NCBI GenBank assembly: GCA_020975725.1
Contig: QXJR01000003.1
Coordinates: 992,001-1,056,000 of the forward strand
Origin: Picocystis sp. L7
Lineage: Eukaryota > Chlorophyta > Picocystophyceae > Picocystales > Picocystaceae
Length of the DNA: 64,000 nt
Direction of reading: 5' to 3'
Positions 49,039 to 58,064 of this stretch are shown in pieces. The notes under the pieces are model-generated. The model was given only the letters and a program-made list of their open reading frames with translations, searched no databases and was not told the origin of the DNA. Position numbers and translations under genes: made by a program. The first letter of the stretch is position 1. The number at the start of each line of letters is the position of its first letter.

Positions 49039-50472
49039 TCATGGCGGGAAATCTTTCAACGCGCGAGACAACCTCACGAAGCAAGATTCGATCTCGTCCA
49101 CGGTGGCGCCCACCGCAGCCGCCACCGTGAGGTAGGGATGCGGATAGGCGTCGTGGTGGGAACCGAAACCCACGAAAGAGAGGCCGTCCACGGTGGAAAA
49201 CGAACCCGTGGGCACCACACGAGCACCCGACACGTTGCGTGCGAACAAATGCGAACCAAGGGCCGTCAATTCGCGACCAGAAGTGTCCAATCCGTCCAAT
49301 GCGATGCCCATGGAAATGGGATTGCCGGGTGTGTCGAGCAGGCGAAGCCCGTGCTCCTGGCAGAAACGCGACGCACGTGCCTGCAGGTGTCGATACAACG
49401 ATTCTCGCTGCTGCAAAAGGGACGTCCAGCCCGACTGTCCGAGCCACAGAAGCGTGGCCAACACATCCACCACGTGCGCGTTGGACGCACGTCCTGGATA
49501 GCTGGCGTTCACCTCGCCCACCAGGTCGAAGGGATTCCCATCGGAACCCAAGCGGTCGCGTCCCTGGCCGGATTCCACGCGTGCGAGGATCGAACCGCCC
49601 ACCGGCACGAGGAAGTTCTTGTCGAGGCTGGACACGAAGGCGTCCACACGTCCTTCACGAGACGCACGAGACAGCTGCTCGCACAGCTTTCGGCTCTGCA
49701 CGCCATAGGCGTGGTTGACGAGGTGCGGGACGTCCAACCGTCGACAGGCACGTGCGACGGCGCACACGTCGTCGCACGCACGCGGTGCGAAGCAGCTGGT
49801 GGTGGTGATGGCACACAGCACGTCCACGTGCGACAGCGCCTCCTCCATGGCCTCCACGTCGGTGCGCAGCTCGTCTCCCACGCGCACGAGCGGCACCACC
49901 ACCAGTTCCAATCCCAGTGCGGTGACGCACTTGATGCAGCTCTTCTGGTCGATGCGCGACCACACCACGCGCTTGGCGTTCGGCTTGGCGCGCCTGCGCA
50001 TGGCCAGGAGGGCCAGCGAGAGGGACAGGCCCGTGGCCACGGGCAACAAGGCGATGTCGCGTCTTTTCACGCGCAAACCGGCGATCCGTAGGGCATCCCG
50101 CACCAGCTGCACCGCCAAGGACGCGGCCAGCGACGCACCAGGCGCCTTGGGCTGCACAGCGCTCAAGTCTCCGCTCCTGCCCATCCCATGCGCCATCCCA
50201 AAGTGCATCCGATGCACGAGAGGACACACCACGCGTCCTTCCCGCTCGCCGACGCCCACACCGCCTGGCGCGTTGTTGGCGTCCATGGACGCCAGCTTCG
50301 CCAGGAACGCCGCCACGTCGCGCTCGGACCATCCCCGCGATGGAAGCGATCCCTGGGAAGCGAGGAGGACGCGTTCCTGCTTGGCTGCCGTGCGCAGCTG
50401 CGATGCGCCACGATGCGCGTGGGAGGCGCCCACCCACGCGCTCGCCAAGTGTTCCAGCTCCGACACGTCCAT
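49039..50472 (-). CDS. SEPSECS: O-phosphoseryl-tRNA(Sec) selenium transferase
   Basis: SepSecS is the PLP enzyme that converts phosphoseryl-tRNA(Sec) to selenocysteinyl-tRNA(Sec), so this organism should make selenoproteins. The 477-residue protein has the family blocks GVGVGEREGRVVCPLVHRMHFGMAHGMGRSGDL near the N-terminus, DQKSCIKCV, the PLP lysine in SSLDKNFLVPVGGS and SYPGRASNAH. The start MDVSELEHLASAW at 50472 gives near-normal length (about 500 in animals); an in-frame ATG at 50520 is an alternative. The long open frame upstream to 50820 is non-coding and overlaps the 3' end of GLE1. Confidence 0.93.
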   Translation of the reverse strand: MDVSELEHLASAWVGASHAHRGASQLRTAAKQERVLLASQGSLPSRGWSERDVAAFLAKLASMDANNAPGGVGVGEREGRVVCPLVHRMHFGMAHGMGRSGDLSAVQPKAPGASLAASLAVQLVRDALRIAGLRVKRRDIALLPVATGLSLSLALLAMRRRAKPNAKRVVWSRIDQKSCIKCVTALGLELVVVPLVRVGDELRTDVEAMEEALSHVDVLCAITTTSCFAPRACDDVCAVARACRRLDVPHLVNHAYGVQSRKLCEQLSRASREGRVDAFVSSLDKNFLVPVGGSILARVESGQGRDRLGSDGNPFDLVGEVNASYPGRASNAHVVDVLATLLWLGQSGWTSLLQQRESLYRHLQARASRFCQEHGLRLLDTPGNPISMGIALDGLDTSGRELTALGSHLFARNVSGARVVPTGSFSTVDGLSFVGFGSHHDAYPHPYLTVAAAVGATVDEIESCFVRLSRALKDFPP

Positions 50473-50684
50473 GGTTCGCACGTGGTTCTGGGGAAGCGAG
50501 GAGCAGACGGACCCCACCATGTCAGGTGTGGATCCGATCCAACCCGAACCGAAGGTCCAGGAAGAGGGAGAACCGGCGCAAAGGGTGTCACGAGATGGAG
50601 AGAGACACACAGCGATCGCCTGGATCGTACGAGAAAAACACAGGAACGAAACGATGGGGAAGGGCAGGGGAATCGAACAAAACA

Positions 50685-52376
50685 TCAGTATTCGTGGATG
50701 GTCAGAGAGGAAGCATCCGTGCGCGGGAGGTTTCGTCCCTCGGGAGGATTCCTCCATTCCTGCCGTGTGATGTAGGCCTCCAAACGCATGCGTGCAGCTC
50801 CCACGCCATCTTCCTGGCAAGTCTGAAGCTCGGGCAAAACGTCCGCCTGGATCAGTGACAAAAGCTTCTGAAACTGCCTACCATAACGAACCGCCATCGC
50901 ATAGCCAGCGGAGGAAAGGAACGCATGCAAAGCCGATGCCACGGCTCGATTGCGAGGTAGGTAATTCAACGCACGTGACAGCCACATCCAGGCAAAATCC
51001 AGTCCGTGGGTGCTTCGAGGATTGTTCACCTGTGTGAAGGCACCGTAGAAAGCCACAAAGCCCTTGAGGCGACGCAAGTAGTCATCGGTAGCTTCTGGAC
51101 GGCCACCTGATCCATCATCTGCGACGTCCAGAAAGCGGTACCCAGACGCCCGGTAAAAGTCTGCTTCACTTCTGTAGACGCTCTTCACGTACACTGGAAG
51201 TTTGGGAACGGTCAAGGGACAGGCTTCGTGCAACAGCCCAAGGAGAGGTAGCAGCACGTCTGGGCATCGTGAGCAAACTTCGGCCGCCACCTCTGCCACA
51301 GGGAAGGCAAATGAAGGTAGCTGTGGAACCTGTGCCGCCACCTGTGAGATGAAACGTTTGCACAGGGACAATATACCAAAGCTGTAAAGCGCCTCCCCCT
51401 CCCGTTTCAGAACTTCCAGCGAGGAAATGATCTCTCCTGCTTTGCGCACCACCTGCTCTTGGGTGGCACTAATCTGTGCAATATAAGTGCCTAATTTACG
51501 GTCAATGTTCCTTCGTGTTTTCCTGGTGTAACTGTCTGTAGAAGATGTGATGCCTTTTGCAGCGTCCCTGGTCCTTTTGAGGGCACTGGAACAAGCGGCG
51601 TCGAATTCCTGCGCCGGCGGACCGCAACGCAAACCTGCTCGCTGAGCCTCCGCACGATTCCGAGCTTCAACTTCAGCCAGTTTTTTTGCCTCCGTCTTCT
51701 CCTTTTCCTTGGCTTGCACTTGAATCGTCGCCGCTTCTGCTTTCTGCCTTTTTTCTTCTTCTGCTTTCTGCCTTTCAGCTTTTTCAATCTCTTCAGCCCT
51801 TGCCCTTTCCTTGGCCGCTTCGGCCTCCTCCTTTCGTTTTTGCGCTTCTGCTGCTGCTTTGGCCGCTGCGGTTGTAGCGGCTTCGGCTTCTTCCTCCTGT
51901 TGTTTGATCCTCCGTGCAAGAGCAGCTTCGAATTGCTTGTGCTCGGTTTCTAGAGCGGTTTCCAACCCCTTCAATCTCCTATCACGCACGTCTCTCCGCT
52001 TTCGGAGCGCTTCCAGCTGGTCCTTTGCGGCCACATCGACTGCGCCCCTGCATGATCTGCCTTGCACCACGTCTTCGACGGTGGCCTCTGCTGATTCCCA
52101 TTCAGCATCCAGCAGCGCCAGCTGCTGGGCTGCCGAAGCTTTGGCTTCTTCCTGCATCCTCTGATCCAGGTGGCGGATGGCCACATCGGAACGTCTCAGT
52201 GCAGAAAGCCTCCTCCCTGATTTCGAGGGTGTGACCCTCTTGACGGACGATTCTCCATCGCTTTCGCCGGAGGATTCCGACTCTTCGTCCGCATACGAAA
52301 CCTTGAAGGTTCCGGTGGATCCTGTTGGTAGGCCGTACACCTTGACTGGCGTGGGTGTTCTGACTTGGGTTCCCAT
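50685..52376 (-). CDS. GLE1: mRNA export factor GLE1
   Basis: GLE1 sits on the cytoplasmic face of the nuclear pore and, with inositol hexakisphosphate, activates the DEAD-box helicase DBP5 in mRNA export. The 563-residue protein has an unstructured acidic N-terminus. A long Ala/Glu/Lys/Arg coiled coil occupies about 140-255 (EEEAEAATTAAAKAAAEAQ). The C-terminal HEAT-like GLE1 domain runs from about 285 to 550: RRNIDRKLGTYIAQISATQ, FGILSLCKRFISQV, CPLTVPKLPVYV, FYRASGYRFLDV and LKGFVAFYGAFTQV. ATG 52376 lies 10 nt after the stop of the small TFIIIC-like gene, so both may be on one transcript. Confidence 0.92.
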   Translation of the reverse strand: MGTQVRTPTPVKVYGLPTGSTGTFKVSYADEESESSGESDGESSVKRVTPSKSGRRLSALRRSDVAIRHLDQRMQEEAKASAAQQLALLDAEWESAEATVEDVVQGRSCRGAVDVAAKDQLEALRKRRDVRDRRLKGLETALETEHKQFEAALARRIKQQEEEAEAATTAAAKAAAEAQKRKEEAEAAKERARAEEIEKAERQKAEEEKRQKAEAATIQVQAKEKEKTEAKKLAEVEARNRAEAQRAGLRCGPPAQEFDAACSSALKRTRDAAKGITSSTDSYTRKTRRNIDRKLGTYIAQISATQEQVVRKAGEIISSLEVLKREGEALYSFGILSLCKRFISQVAAQVPQLPSFAFPVAEVAAEVCSRCPDVLLPLLGLLHEACPLTVPKLPVYVKSVYRSEADFYRASGYRFLDVADDGSGGRPEATDDYLRRLKGFVAFYGAFTQVNNPRSTHGLDFAWMWLSRALNYLPRNRAVASALHAFLSSAGYAMAVRYGRQFQKLLSLIQADVLPELQTCQEDGVGAARMRLEAYITRQEWRNPPEGRNLPRTDASSLTIHEY

Positions 52377-52386
52377 ACTGGGTGGG

Positions 52387-52677
52387 TTATTCTCGGATTC
52401 TAAACTTCAGCGCTCTTTTCGCCACGTTGAAGGCGGATTTGTGTTCCCCGGAAGGGTCCACGAGCACGAGTCCTCCTGCGGAACCGGACACGGCCCAGCT
52501 TCCGGCCAGTTCGATCCTTGTGTCCGGCGTGTTGATAATCAGCGTCGGGGTGTCGGTTTCGAGCTCTTTCAGTGCATACGTCGCTCCCGGTTCCGCGAGG
52601 GAGGCGGCGCACTCTTCGTCCAGCTCCACCAGTACGTGTTCTTCTTTCGGACCTTCCTCGCTTCCACCGCCTTCCAT
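52387..52677 (-). CDS. Small beta-barrel protein, TFIIIC subunit 6 (tau55/GTF3C6) like
   Basis: A 96-residue protein beginning MEGGGSEEGPKEEHVLVELDE. The pattern of an acidic start, then VLVELDEE, a YALKELETDTPTLII strand pair, RIELAGSWAVSGSAGG and a LVLVDPSG turn resembles the triple-barrel domain of the small TFIIIC subunit (GTF3C6 in human, Sfc7 in fission yeast). That subunit pairs with a partner in the Pol III factor TFIIIC. Similarity is judged by eye on a short protein, so the family call is moderate; the gene itself looks real. The stop TAA is followed after 10 nt by the GLE1 ATG on the same strand. Confidence 0.6.
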   Translation of the reverse strand: MEGGGSEEGPKEEHVLVELDEECAASLAEPGATYALKELETDTPTLIINTPDTRIELAGSWAVSGSAGGLVLVDPSGEHKSAFNVAKRALKFRIRE

Positions 52678-53364
52678 TCCCTGCGCAATCCTTCACTCTC
52701 CAGTGCTGCTTGTGCGCACTGCCTCCATGCGAGGTCCGACCTCTCTCTTCGGTTCGTGGGACCCTTCAACCCCCCAAACCCTAGCCCGGTTTCCTCAGAG
52801 AGAACACAGGGCTGAATCGCGACCCTCTCGTCCGTTTTTTTCGTAGGAGAACGAGACAAGTCGGGTGGGGATTCCCGACCGGAGTGCTCGGGGGGGTGAC
52901 TCAGCCCCCCTTCCCCTCCGTTTGAAATCCTCCCGGAAGATTCAGGTTCTAAGGATGGTATGGCATGGTTTTGAGACGCGTTTCGGGACGTTTCCCGCTC
53001 GCCTCCCCTCCGCTTCGTTGTGACCTCCTCCGGTTCGCACGGTTGTGAACCTTGGTTTCGTTTCGGGGAGGCTTCGAATCCCCATCCCCCTTGACCGCAC
53101 CCAGGGTCCCTCCCCCGAACCCACACAGTTGTGAATCCCTGCGGGAACGAGGGTTGTGACGTCTGGAGGGTGGGGATCCAGGTCGGCGCCTGGGACTCGT
53201 GCCGACGTGATTGTCGACGTTTACGACACGTGAAGCGTAGACGCGTGCCTGCTCGCGTGCCTGCGCGCGTCGCCTGCGATTGTTCCGGTGGAGAAACAAG
53301 TGGAAACGGGACACAGAAGGGAGAGAGGGGTTCCGGACGCAAGAACGGCGCGCGGGTAGCCAAG
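52678..53364. promoter_or_regulatory. Divergent spacer, GTF3C6-like / DUF3755 genes
   Basis: A 687-bp GC-rich divergent spacer. Open frames cross it on both strands but without ATG-initiated, domain-bearing products. It contains several TTGTGAA/GGTTGTGA-type words (near 52970, 53040 and 53130) that may be promoter motifs. Confidence 0.4.
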
Positions 53365-54204
53365 ATGGGAGATCCGAGAGGGAAGTTGGACGCCAGGAAT
53401 GCGGCCGCCGAAAAGGCCAAGGTGCGTCCTCGTGGAAGGACAATTTACACGCCGAAACGGAAGGATTGGTGGGAAAGGACACCTAAAGAACGTGGGCTGA
53501 CGAAAACGATGCGGACGAAGAAATCGGGAGGGATCAAAGGGACGGTGGTGAAGAAAGAGAACGGACACCCCACAGGTGCTGGTGTGCAACCTCTTTCCGC
53601 GGTGGAATGGTCGGACGAGGAACAGAAGATACTCGAACAAGGCCTGCAACGTTTCAGCGCGAGCAAAATGACCCCACTCATGCGATATGTCAAGATTGCG
53701 GCACTCCTCCCCAGAAAAGGGGTGCGCGACGTAGCCCTGCGGGTGAGGTGGCACAATCGAAGAGACAATTCCAAGAAGAAAAAAACGAGCGACGGGAAGA
53801 AGAACGACAAGAAAGAAAAGGAACCGGCCAAGCCATCCGTTTTTTCCATGAGACCTCCCGCTCCAACCCCACCGACGAATCCGCCGGGGTACCTTCCACA
53901 ACTGCCGCTTCAGATGGAGGATCACGGAGCGGATGGTGTAGGTGGGATAGGGGGTGCAACCGGGCAGCTTTTGAACGAGAACCTGAGAGTGATCAACCTC
54001 ATCCGTCAGAACATCGCCATGAACAACATGCACGAGAACACAGAGCTGTTAGGAAGGTTTCGGGACAACATCTTGCAGATTTTGAACAAGATGGGGAACA
54101 TGCCAGGAGTGATGAGCCAGATGCCCCCCCTTCCGGTCAACTTGAACGAGGAGCTGACGAATGCTTACTTGCCAGCCCCGAGAATGCCGCCTGGTCCGCA
54201 GTGA
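53365..54204 (+). CDS. SANT-like/DUF3755 nuclear protein
   Basis: A 279-residue protein of the plant DUF3755 type. The N-terminus is basic. Residues about 75-125 form a MYB/SANT-like helix set, WSDEEQKILEQGLQRF, MRYVKIAALLPRKGVRDVALRVRW. A Lys-rich nuclear-localisation stretch (KKKKTSDGKKNDKKEKE) and a Pro-rich linker follow. The C-terminal helical DUF3755 block is LNENLRVINLIRQNIAMNN plus LLGRFRDNILQILNKM. Plant members are nuclear and presumed chromatin-associated, but their role is poorly known. ATG 53365 begins MGDPRGKLDARN; the open frame back to 53131 has no earlier suitable ATG. Confidence 0.75.
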   Translation: MGDPRGKLDARNAAAEKAKVRPRGRTIYTPKRKDWWERTPKERGLTKTMRTKKSGGIKGTVVKKENGHPTGAGVQPLSAVEWSDEEQKILEQGLQRFSASKMTPLMRYVKIAALLPRKGVRDVALRVRWHNRRDNSKKKKTSDGKKNDKKEKEPAKPSVFSMRPPAPTPPTNPPGYLPQLPLQMEDHGADGVGGIGGATGQLLNENLRVINLIRQNIAMNNMHENTELLGRFRDNILQILNKMGNMPGVMSQMPPLPVNLNEELTNAYLPAPRMPPGPQ

Positions 54205-54712
54205 GGATCCTCTACCGGGGCACTGCACGTTCGGGGCATTGCACCGTTCCCGCACCTCTGTCGTCGCCGAAGAATAAAGCAGGGCACGTGGCTTGGACAG
54301 ACGCACTGGGATCCGTTGTTTTCGGTAACATGATCGGTATTTGCCTATTCCACTTGGGTGCCTTGTGCACCTATACCCTGTCGTCGGAGAGACCCGCTGT
54401 CGTGCGGTAGGAATCCGTTGGGTTCGCCCATCGAGGCGATCTACCCCGATCCCACCTGGGTTCGTCCTGGTTTCGAACCCGGATGGGTCTTCCAATCCAT
54501 CGAGGGATTCCTTTCCTTTGTGTCCGAGGAACCCCACCGACCCAAGGGGAGATCCTCCCTCAACCGAACCTCCGCCCCGCACCCCCAAAGAGGGTGTGTC
54601 TGGGAACCAAGGAACGCAGATCCCCCCACAATCCAGGGGTGTATCTGGTGCGAAGGGGGTGTGATGGGTCGGTGCGAGCGAACGTACCGACACAAGGCGG
54701 CGGTGTGCGACG
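54205..54712. promoter_or_regulatory. Spacer upstream of pyruvate kinase
   Basis: A 508-bp GC-rich region between two plus-strand genes, holding the DUF3755 3' UTR and the pyruvate kinase promoter. AATAAA is present near 54272. No gene is supported. Confidence 0.4.
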
Positions 54713-56314
54713 ATGCAGCTGCACGTGCGCGCCACTCAGGCGTCGCGTGCGCCTCGAGGGAGGTCCAGGACGCGCACGAAGGCGTGTCTGGGGATCCAGG
54801 AAGATCCAGAGACGCAGAACGGAAGGAATGGGATCGCGACGCGGGTGCAGAAGACCAAAGTGGTGGCCACCATCGGACCTGCCAGCTGCGAAATGGAGCC
54901 ATTCTACTCGCTGGCGCAAAACGGGATGTGCGTGGCAAGGCTCAACATGTCGCACGGGGACCACGATTCGCACATGAAGGTCGTCGAGTTGGTGAGGTCC
55001 TACAACCGACGAGCGACGGAGATGCACGAGCCTCTCGTGGCCGTGATGCTCGACACGAAAGGACCGGAAGTGAGAAGCGGAGACCTCTCGGACCCTCTCG
55101 TGCTCAAGAAAGGAGAGAAAATCGTGCTCACTACCGTAGAAGGATCTAGAGGAAACAACAACACCATCACCGTCAATTACAGTGGGTTCACAGACGACGT
55201 GGAGGTGGGTGACCATGTCCTCGTCGATGGAGGTCTCATGAGTTTCGTGGTGGAAGCAAAGACCGAAACGACAGTTTCCTGTTACGTGGAAGACGGGGGC
55301 TTGCTAAAGTCCAGGAGGCACCTCAACGTCAGGGGAAGGAGCGCTAACCTTCCAAGCATCACGGCCAAAGATTGGGAAGACATTGAGTTTGGAATACGAG
55401 CGGGAGTCGACTTCTATGCCCTCTCCTTCGTCAAGGACGCAGGCATCGTGCACGAACTGAACGAGTTTCTGAAATCAAAGCAGTCGGATGCACGAATTCT
55501 TGTGAAAATTGAGAGTGCAGACTCGATCAAGAACTTGTATAGCATCCTGGAAGCATCCGATGGGGCCATGGTGGCAAGAGGGGACCTCGGAGCTGAGCTA
55601 CCCTTTGAAGACGTTCCCATATTGCAGAAGAGAATAATCGACATCTGTAGGAAGATGGGCAAGCCGGTCATTGTTGCCACGAATATGCTGGAAAGCATGA
55701 TCGAAAACCCCACACCGACACGCGCCGAAGTTTCGGACATTGCAGTGGCTGTGCGGGAGGGAGCAGATGCGGTCATGTTGTCTGGGGAAACCGCGTTCGG
55801 ATCCTACCCTCTCAAGTCACTGGAGGTCATGACAACGGTAGCTGAACGCATCCATGGTTCCATGGGTTCTTCTGGGGACTTGGGACTTGAGCGCAAGGAT
55901 GCCCTTCTTGATCTCAATCTACTAGCCCAGCTGGAGCCTGGTGCAGCCATGAGTCACATGTTTGCATACCATGCTACCCTCATGTCGAACACTATTGGGA
56001 CTCCTCTTGTAGTATTTACGCGCAAGGGTACGATGGCCGCCCTTCTCAGCCAATACAGACCCTCTGGCTTGATTTTCGCTTTCACTGATAACGCCGAGGT
56101 ACAGCGGCGACTGGCCCTTTATCATGGAGTCCATGCACTGGGGCTCGAGTTCTCGGATGATGCAGACGAGACGTTCAATCGGGCATTAGGAGTTCTGAAG
56201 GAGAAGGGCCTTCTTCACACCGGGCAACAGGTTGCCGTGGTTAGAAGTGGACAGCAGCCCATTTGGAGACAAGACAGCACGCACCTTATTCAGGTGAAGC
56301 CTGTTCCAGAGTAG
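54713..56314 (+). CDS. PK: Pyruvate kinase, plastid type
   Basis: Pyruvate kinase makes pyruvate and ATP from phosphoenolpyruvate and ADP. The 533-residue protein has a basic first 40 residues that may be a plastid transit peptide, then KTKVVATIGPASCEMEP and ARLNMSHGDHDSH. The plastid-type DTKGPEVRSGDLSDPL (other isoforms have EIRTG) follows, then the active-site stretch ILVKIESADSIKN, MVARGDLGAELPFEDV and the MLESMIENPTPTRAEVSDIA helix. The C-terminal domain ends in AVVRSGQQPIW. All core catalytic blocks are intact. TGTAA lies at 56430-56434. Confidence 0.95.
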   Translation: MQLHVRATQASRAPRGRSRTRTKACLGIQEDPETQNGRNGIATRVQKTKVVATIGPASCEMEPFYSLAQNGMCVARLNMSHGDHDSHMKVVELVRSYNRRATEMHEPLVAVMLDTKGPEVRSGDLSDPLVLKKGEKIVLTTVEGSRGNNNTITVNYSGFTDDVEVGDHVLVDGGLMSFVVEAKTETTVSCYVEDGGLLKSRRHLNVRGRSANLPSITAKDWEDIEFGIRAGVDFYALSFVKDAGIVHELNEFLKSKQSDARILVKIESADSIKNLYSILEASDGAMVARGDLGAELPFEDVPILQKRIIDICRKMGKPVIVATNMLESMIENPTPTRAEVSDIAVAVREGADAVMLSGETAFGSYPLKSLEVMTTVAERIHGSMGSSGDLGLERKDALLDLNLLAQLEPGAAMSHMFAYHATLMSNTIGTPLVVFTRKGTMAALLSQYRPSGLIFAFTDNAEVQRRLALYHGVHALGLEFSDDADETFNRALGVLKEKGLLHTGQQVAVVRSGQQPIWRQDSTHLIQVKPVPE

Positions 56315-56564
56315 CATTTCTCAACGAGAAAGGTTATACCACTTCTATTTTCAACGTTTCAAATTTATATCATCGTCCATTCTTGAAGCTTCGTGCATTT
56401 GTGCATCTGTGCATTCTACTCGTTAGAAATGTAAAGGTTTTCAAGTGTCCACTTACTGGTGCAAAAAGATACTACCAAAAAAACAACGGTCTCCGCTTCC
56501 TAGAATGCTGCTCGAATGTAGGCACACCAGGCCTGTCAGGGCAGGTGCCACAAAATCTTCGACC

Positions 56565-58064
56565 TCATGACGGTATGGGAGGGACCCATATAGGGTTAAC
56601 TCTTGTGCATGTGCTGAAATCAATACTATCTCCAGCAGGAAAATCATACTTTCTGTCGATCAGGTTGGATATGTTTTGAATGATTGGCAAAAGGTGCCCT
56701 TCTGTTGTGAACACGTATTGCTGCCGGCTCCCATGCATGATGGTGTCGTTTGGGTCTGCACAGCTACTGAACAGCAAATACAAGTATTTGAGCGTCTCAG
56801 ACAAGAAGTAGCTTTCCATCTGGTCTCTCCGCTCCCAAGTGTAAACATTTTCTAGGGCAGCAAAGCCACATTCGGTCTTCATGAGTTGAAGTGAACGGAG
56901 AAAGGTTTCACCTGCCTCCAGGTACTTTTTATCGTGCGTAGACAGGAAGAGGTGGTATGCCGATTCGATCAACTCTGGCCTTAACGGATACGCCATCTGT
57001 GCTTCTTGCGGCCTTTGAAGCTGGATGTTGAACCCTTCAGGAAGGGACCCGTAATTCTTCCACACGTGAAAGAAGGCGTCAAAGGTTTCCGATGCCAAAT
57101 CCAGGTCACCTACCATAGCCTGCAGGCCTGGCCAAAAGGCTTGGAGTGAGTTGAACACAGGCCAAACAAGGTTACCATTGTACATGTTCACCTCCACGTA
57201 CCAAGGCCCCCGTTTGAGGTGCTTCAGCGTGGCCGAGTATGCTTGCTTGAACATGTAAAGATACTCAGGGTCTCCAAAAAGGAGGTAGCTCTTGTACAGG
57301 TACTCGTAGAAGCTGTCGATGCTTGACCCAATCCCTGCATCTTGATGGGTCCAATTGCCTGTTTGCACATCCAAGTGTCCTCCCACCAGGTTCAGAGGGG
57401 ACCTCCTTGCCCAGAGTGCGAAAGCAGACTGTCTAGCCACGTCTTCAAACCTCGGATCTCCAGTGAGCCTACTGAGGGTCACAAACTCCAACAGCAAGGT
57501 TCCAGCAGTGGCGGAAGAGGTGACAGTGGTTTCGTTCTCGGCCACTCCGTGCACAAGGTTTACGGCACCATAGGGAATGCCGGTGCGGGTGACAAAAGCA
57601 GGCAACAAGCGTTCGCCTAGGTCGTGTGCCAATTCCAGTAGCTTTCCTGTGTATCCTTTCAGATGTGCTGGCGAGAGTGGATCTGTGGCCAGTAGGTGCG
57701 CGCTAAGGAGGCCACCGAGGACGCGTATGTTGGTTTCGAAGACGGAAACGGTCTCGTCGTAGTCGAATGCGAGGTGATTTGCAGTCCATTCGACCCCTTT
57801 TTCAAACTCCGTGATGAAGCCCATGATTGCCAGCGCATCCAGACTGTCCACGAGCGTGAGCGCATACTTTCCGAACGAATCCTTCCCGTCGCAGGTGATG
57901 GGTTTGAGCTCGTCGTGCGGGAAAGCGTGTCGCATGTATCCCCCGAAGGCGTGGGCGAACATCCCACGCACCTCTTCTCGCATGGACAAGCACGTGCTCT
58001 CGTAGCTCGACCTCCCCAGTCCCGCCCAAGCGGCCGCCATGGCCATCGCCATGGCCCGACGCAT
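56565..58064 (-). CDS. EDEM-type alpha-1,2-mannosidase (GH47)
   Basis: EDEM proteins trim mannose from misfolded glycoproteins in the ER and mark them for degradation. The 499-residue protein starts with a short hydrophobic signal (MRRAMAMAMAAAWAGLG). It then shows GH47 blocks MFAHAFGGYMRHAFPHDELKP, TLVDSLDALAIMGF, FETNIRVLGGLLSAHLL, GSSIDSFYEYLYKSYLLF and LRPELIESAYHLF, and the closing FTTEGHLLPI. There is no C-terminal protease-associated domain, so it is a compact EDEM form (plant MNS4/MNS5-like). The frame continues upstream to 58304, but ATG 58064 gives a proper signal peptide. Confidence 0.93.
   Translation of the reverse strand: MRRAMAMAMAAAWAGLGRSSYESTCLSMREEVRGMFAHAFGGYMRHAFPHDELKPITCDGKDSFGKYALTLVDSLDALAIMGFITEFEKGVEWTANHLAFDYDETVSVFETNIRVLGGLLSAHLLATDPLSPAHLKGYTGKLLELAHDLGERLLPAFVTRTGIPYGAVNLVHGVAENETTVTSSATAGTLLLEFVTLSRLTGDPRFEDVARQSAFALWARRSPLNLVGGHLDVQTGNWTHQDAGIGSSIDSFYEYLYKSYLLFGDPEYLYMFKQAYSATLKHLKRGPWYVEVNMYNGNLVWPVFNSLQAFWPGLQAMVGDLDLASETFDAFFHVWKNYGSLPEGFNIQLQRPQEAQMAYPLRPELIESAYHLFLSTHDKKYLEAGETFLRSLQLMKTECGFAALENVYTWERRDQMESYFLSETLKYLYLLFSSCADPNDTIMHGSRQQYVFTTEGHLLPIIQNISNLIDRKYDFPAGDSIDFSTCTRVNPIWVPPIPS

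Noticed and set aside
54455-54500. GGTTTCGAACCC resembling a minus-strand tRNA T-arm
   Set aside because: The stem has a mismatch, and no acceptor or D-arm lies at the required distance.
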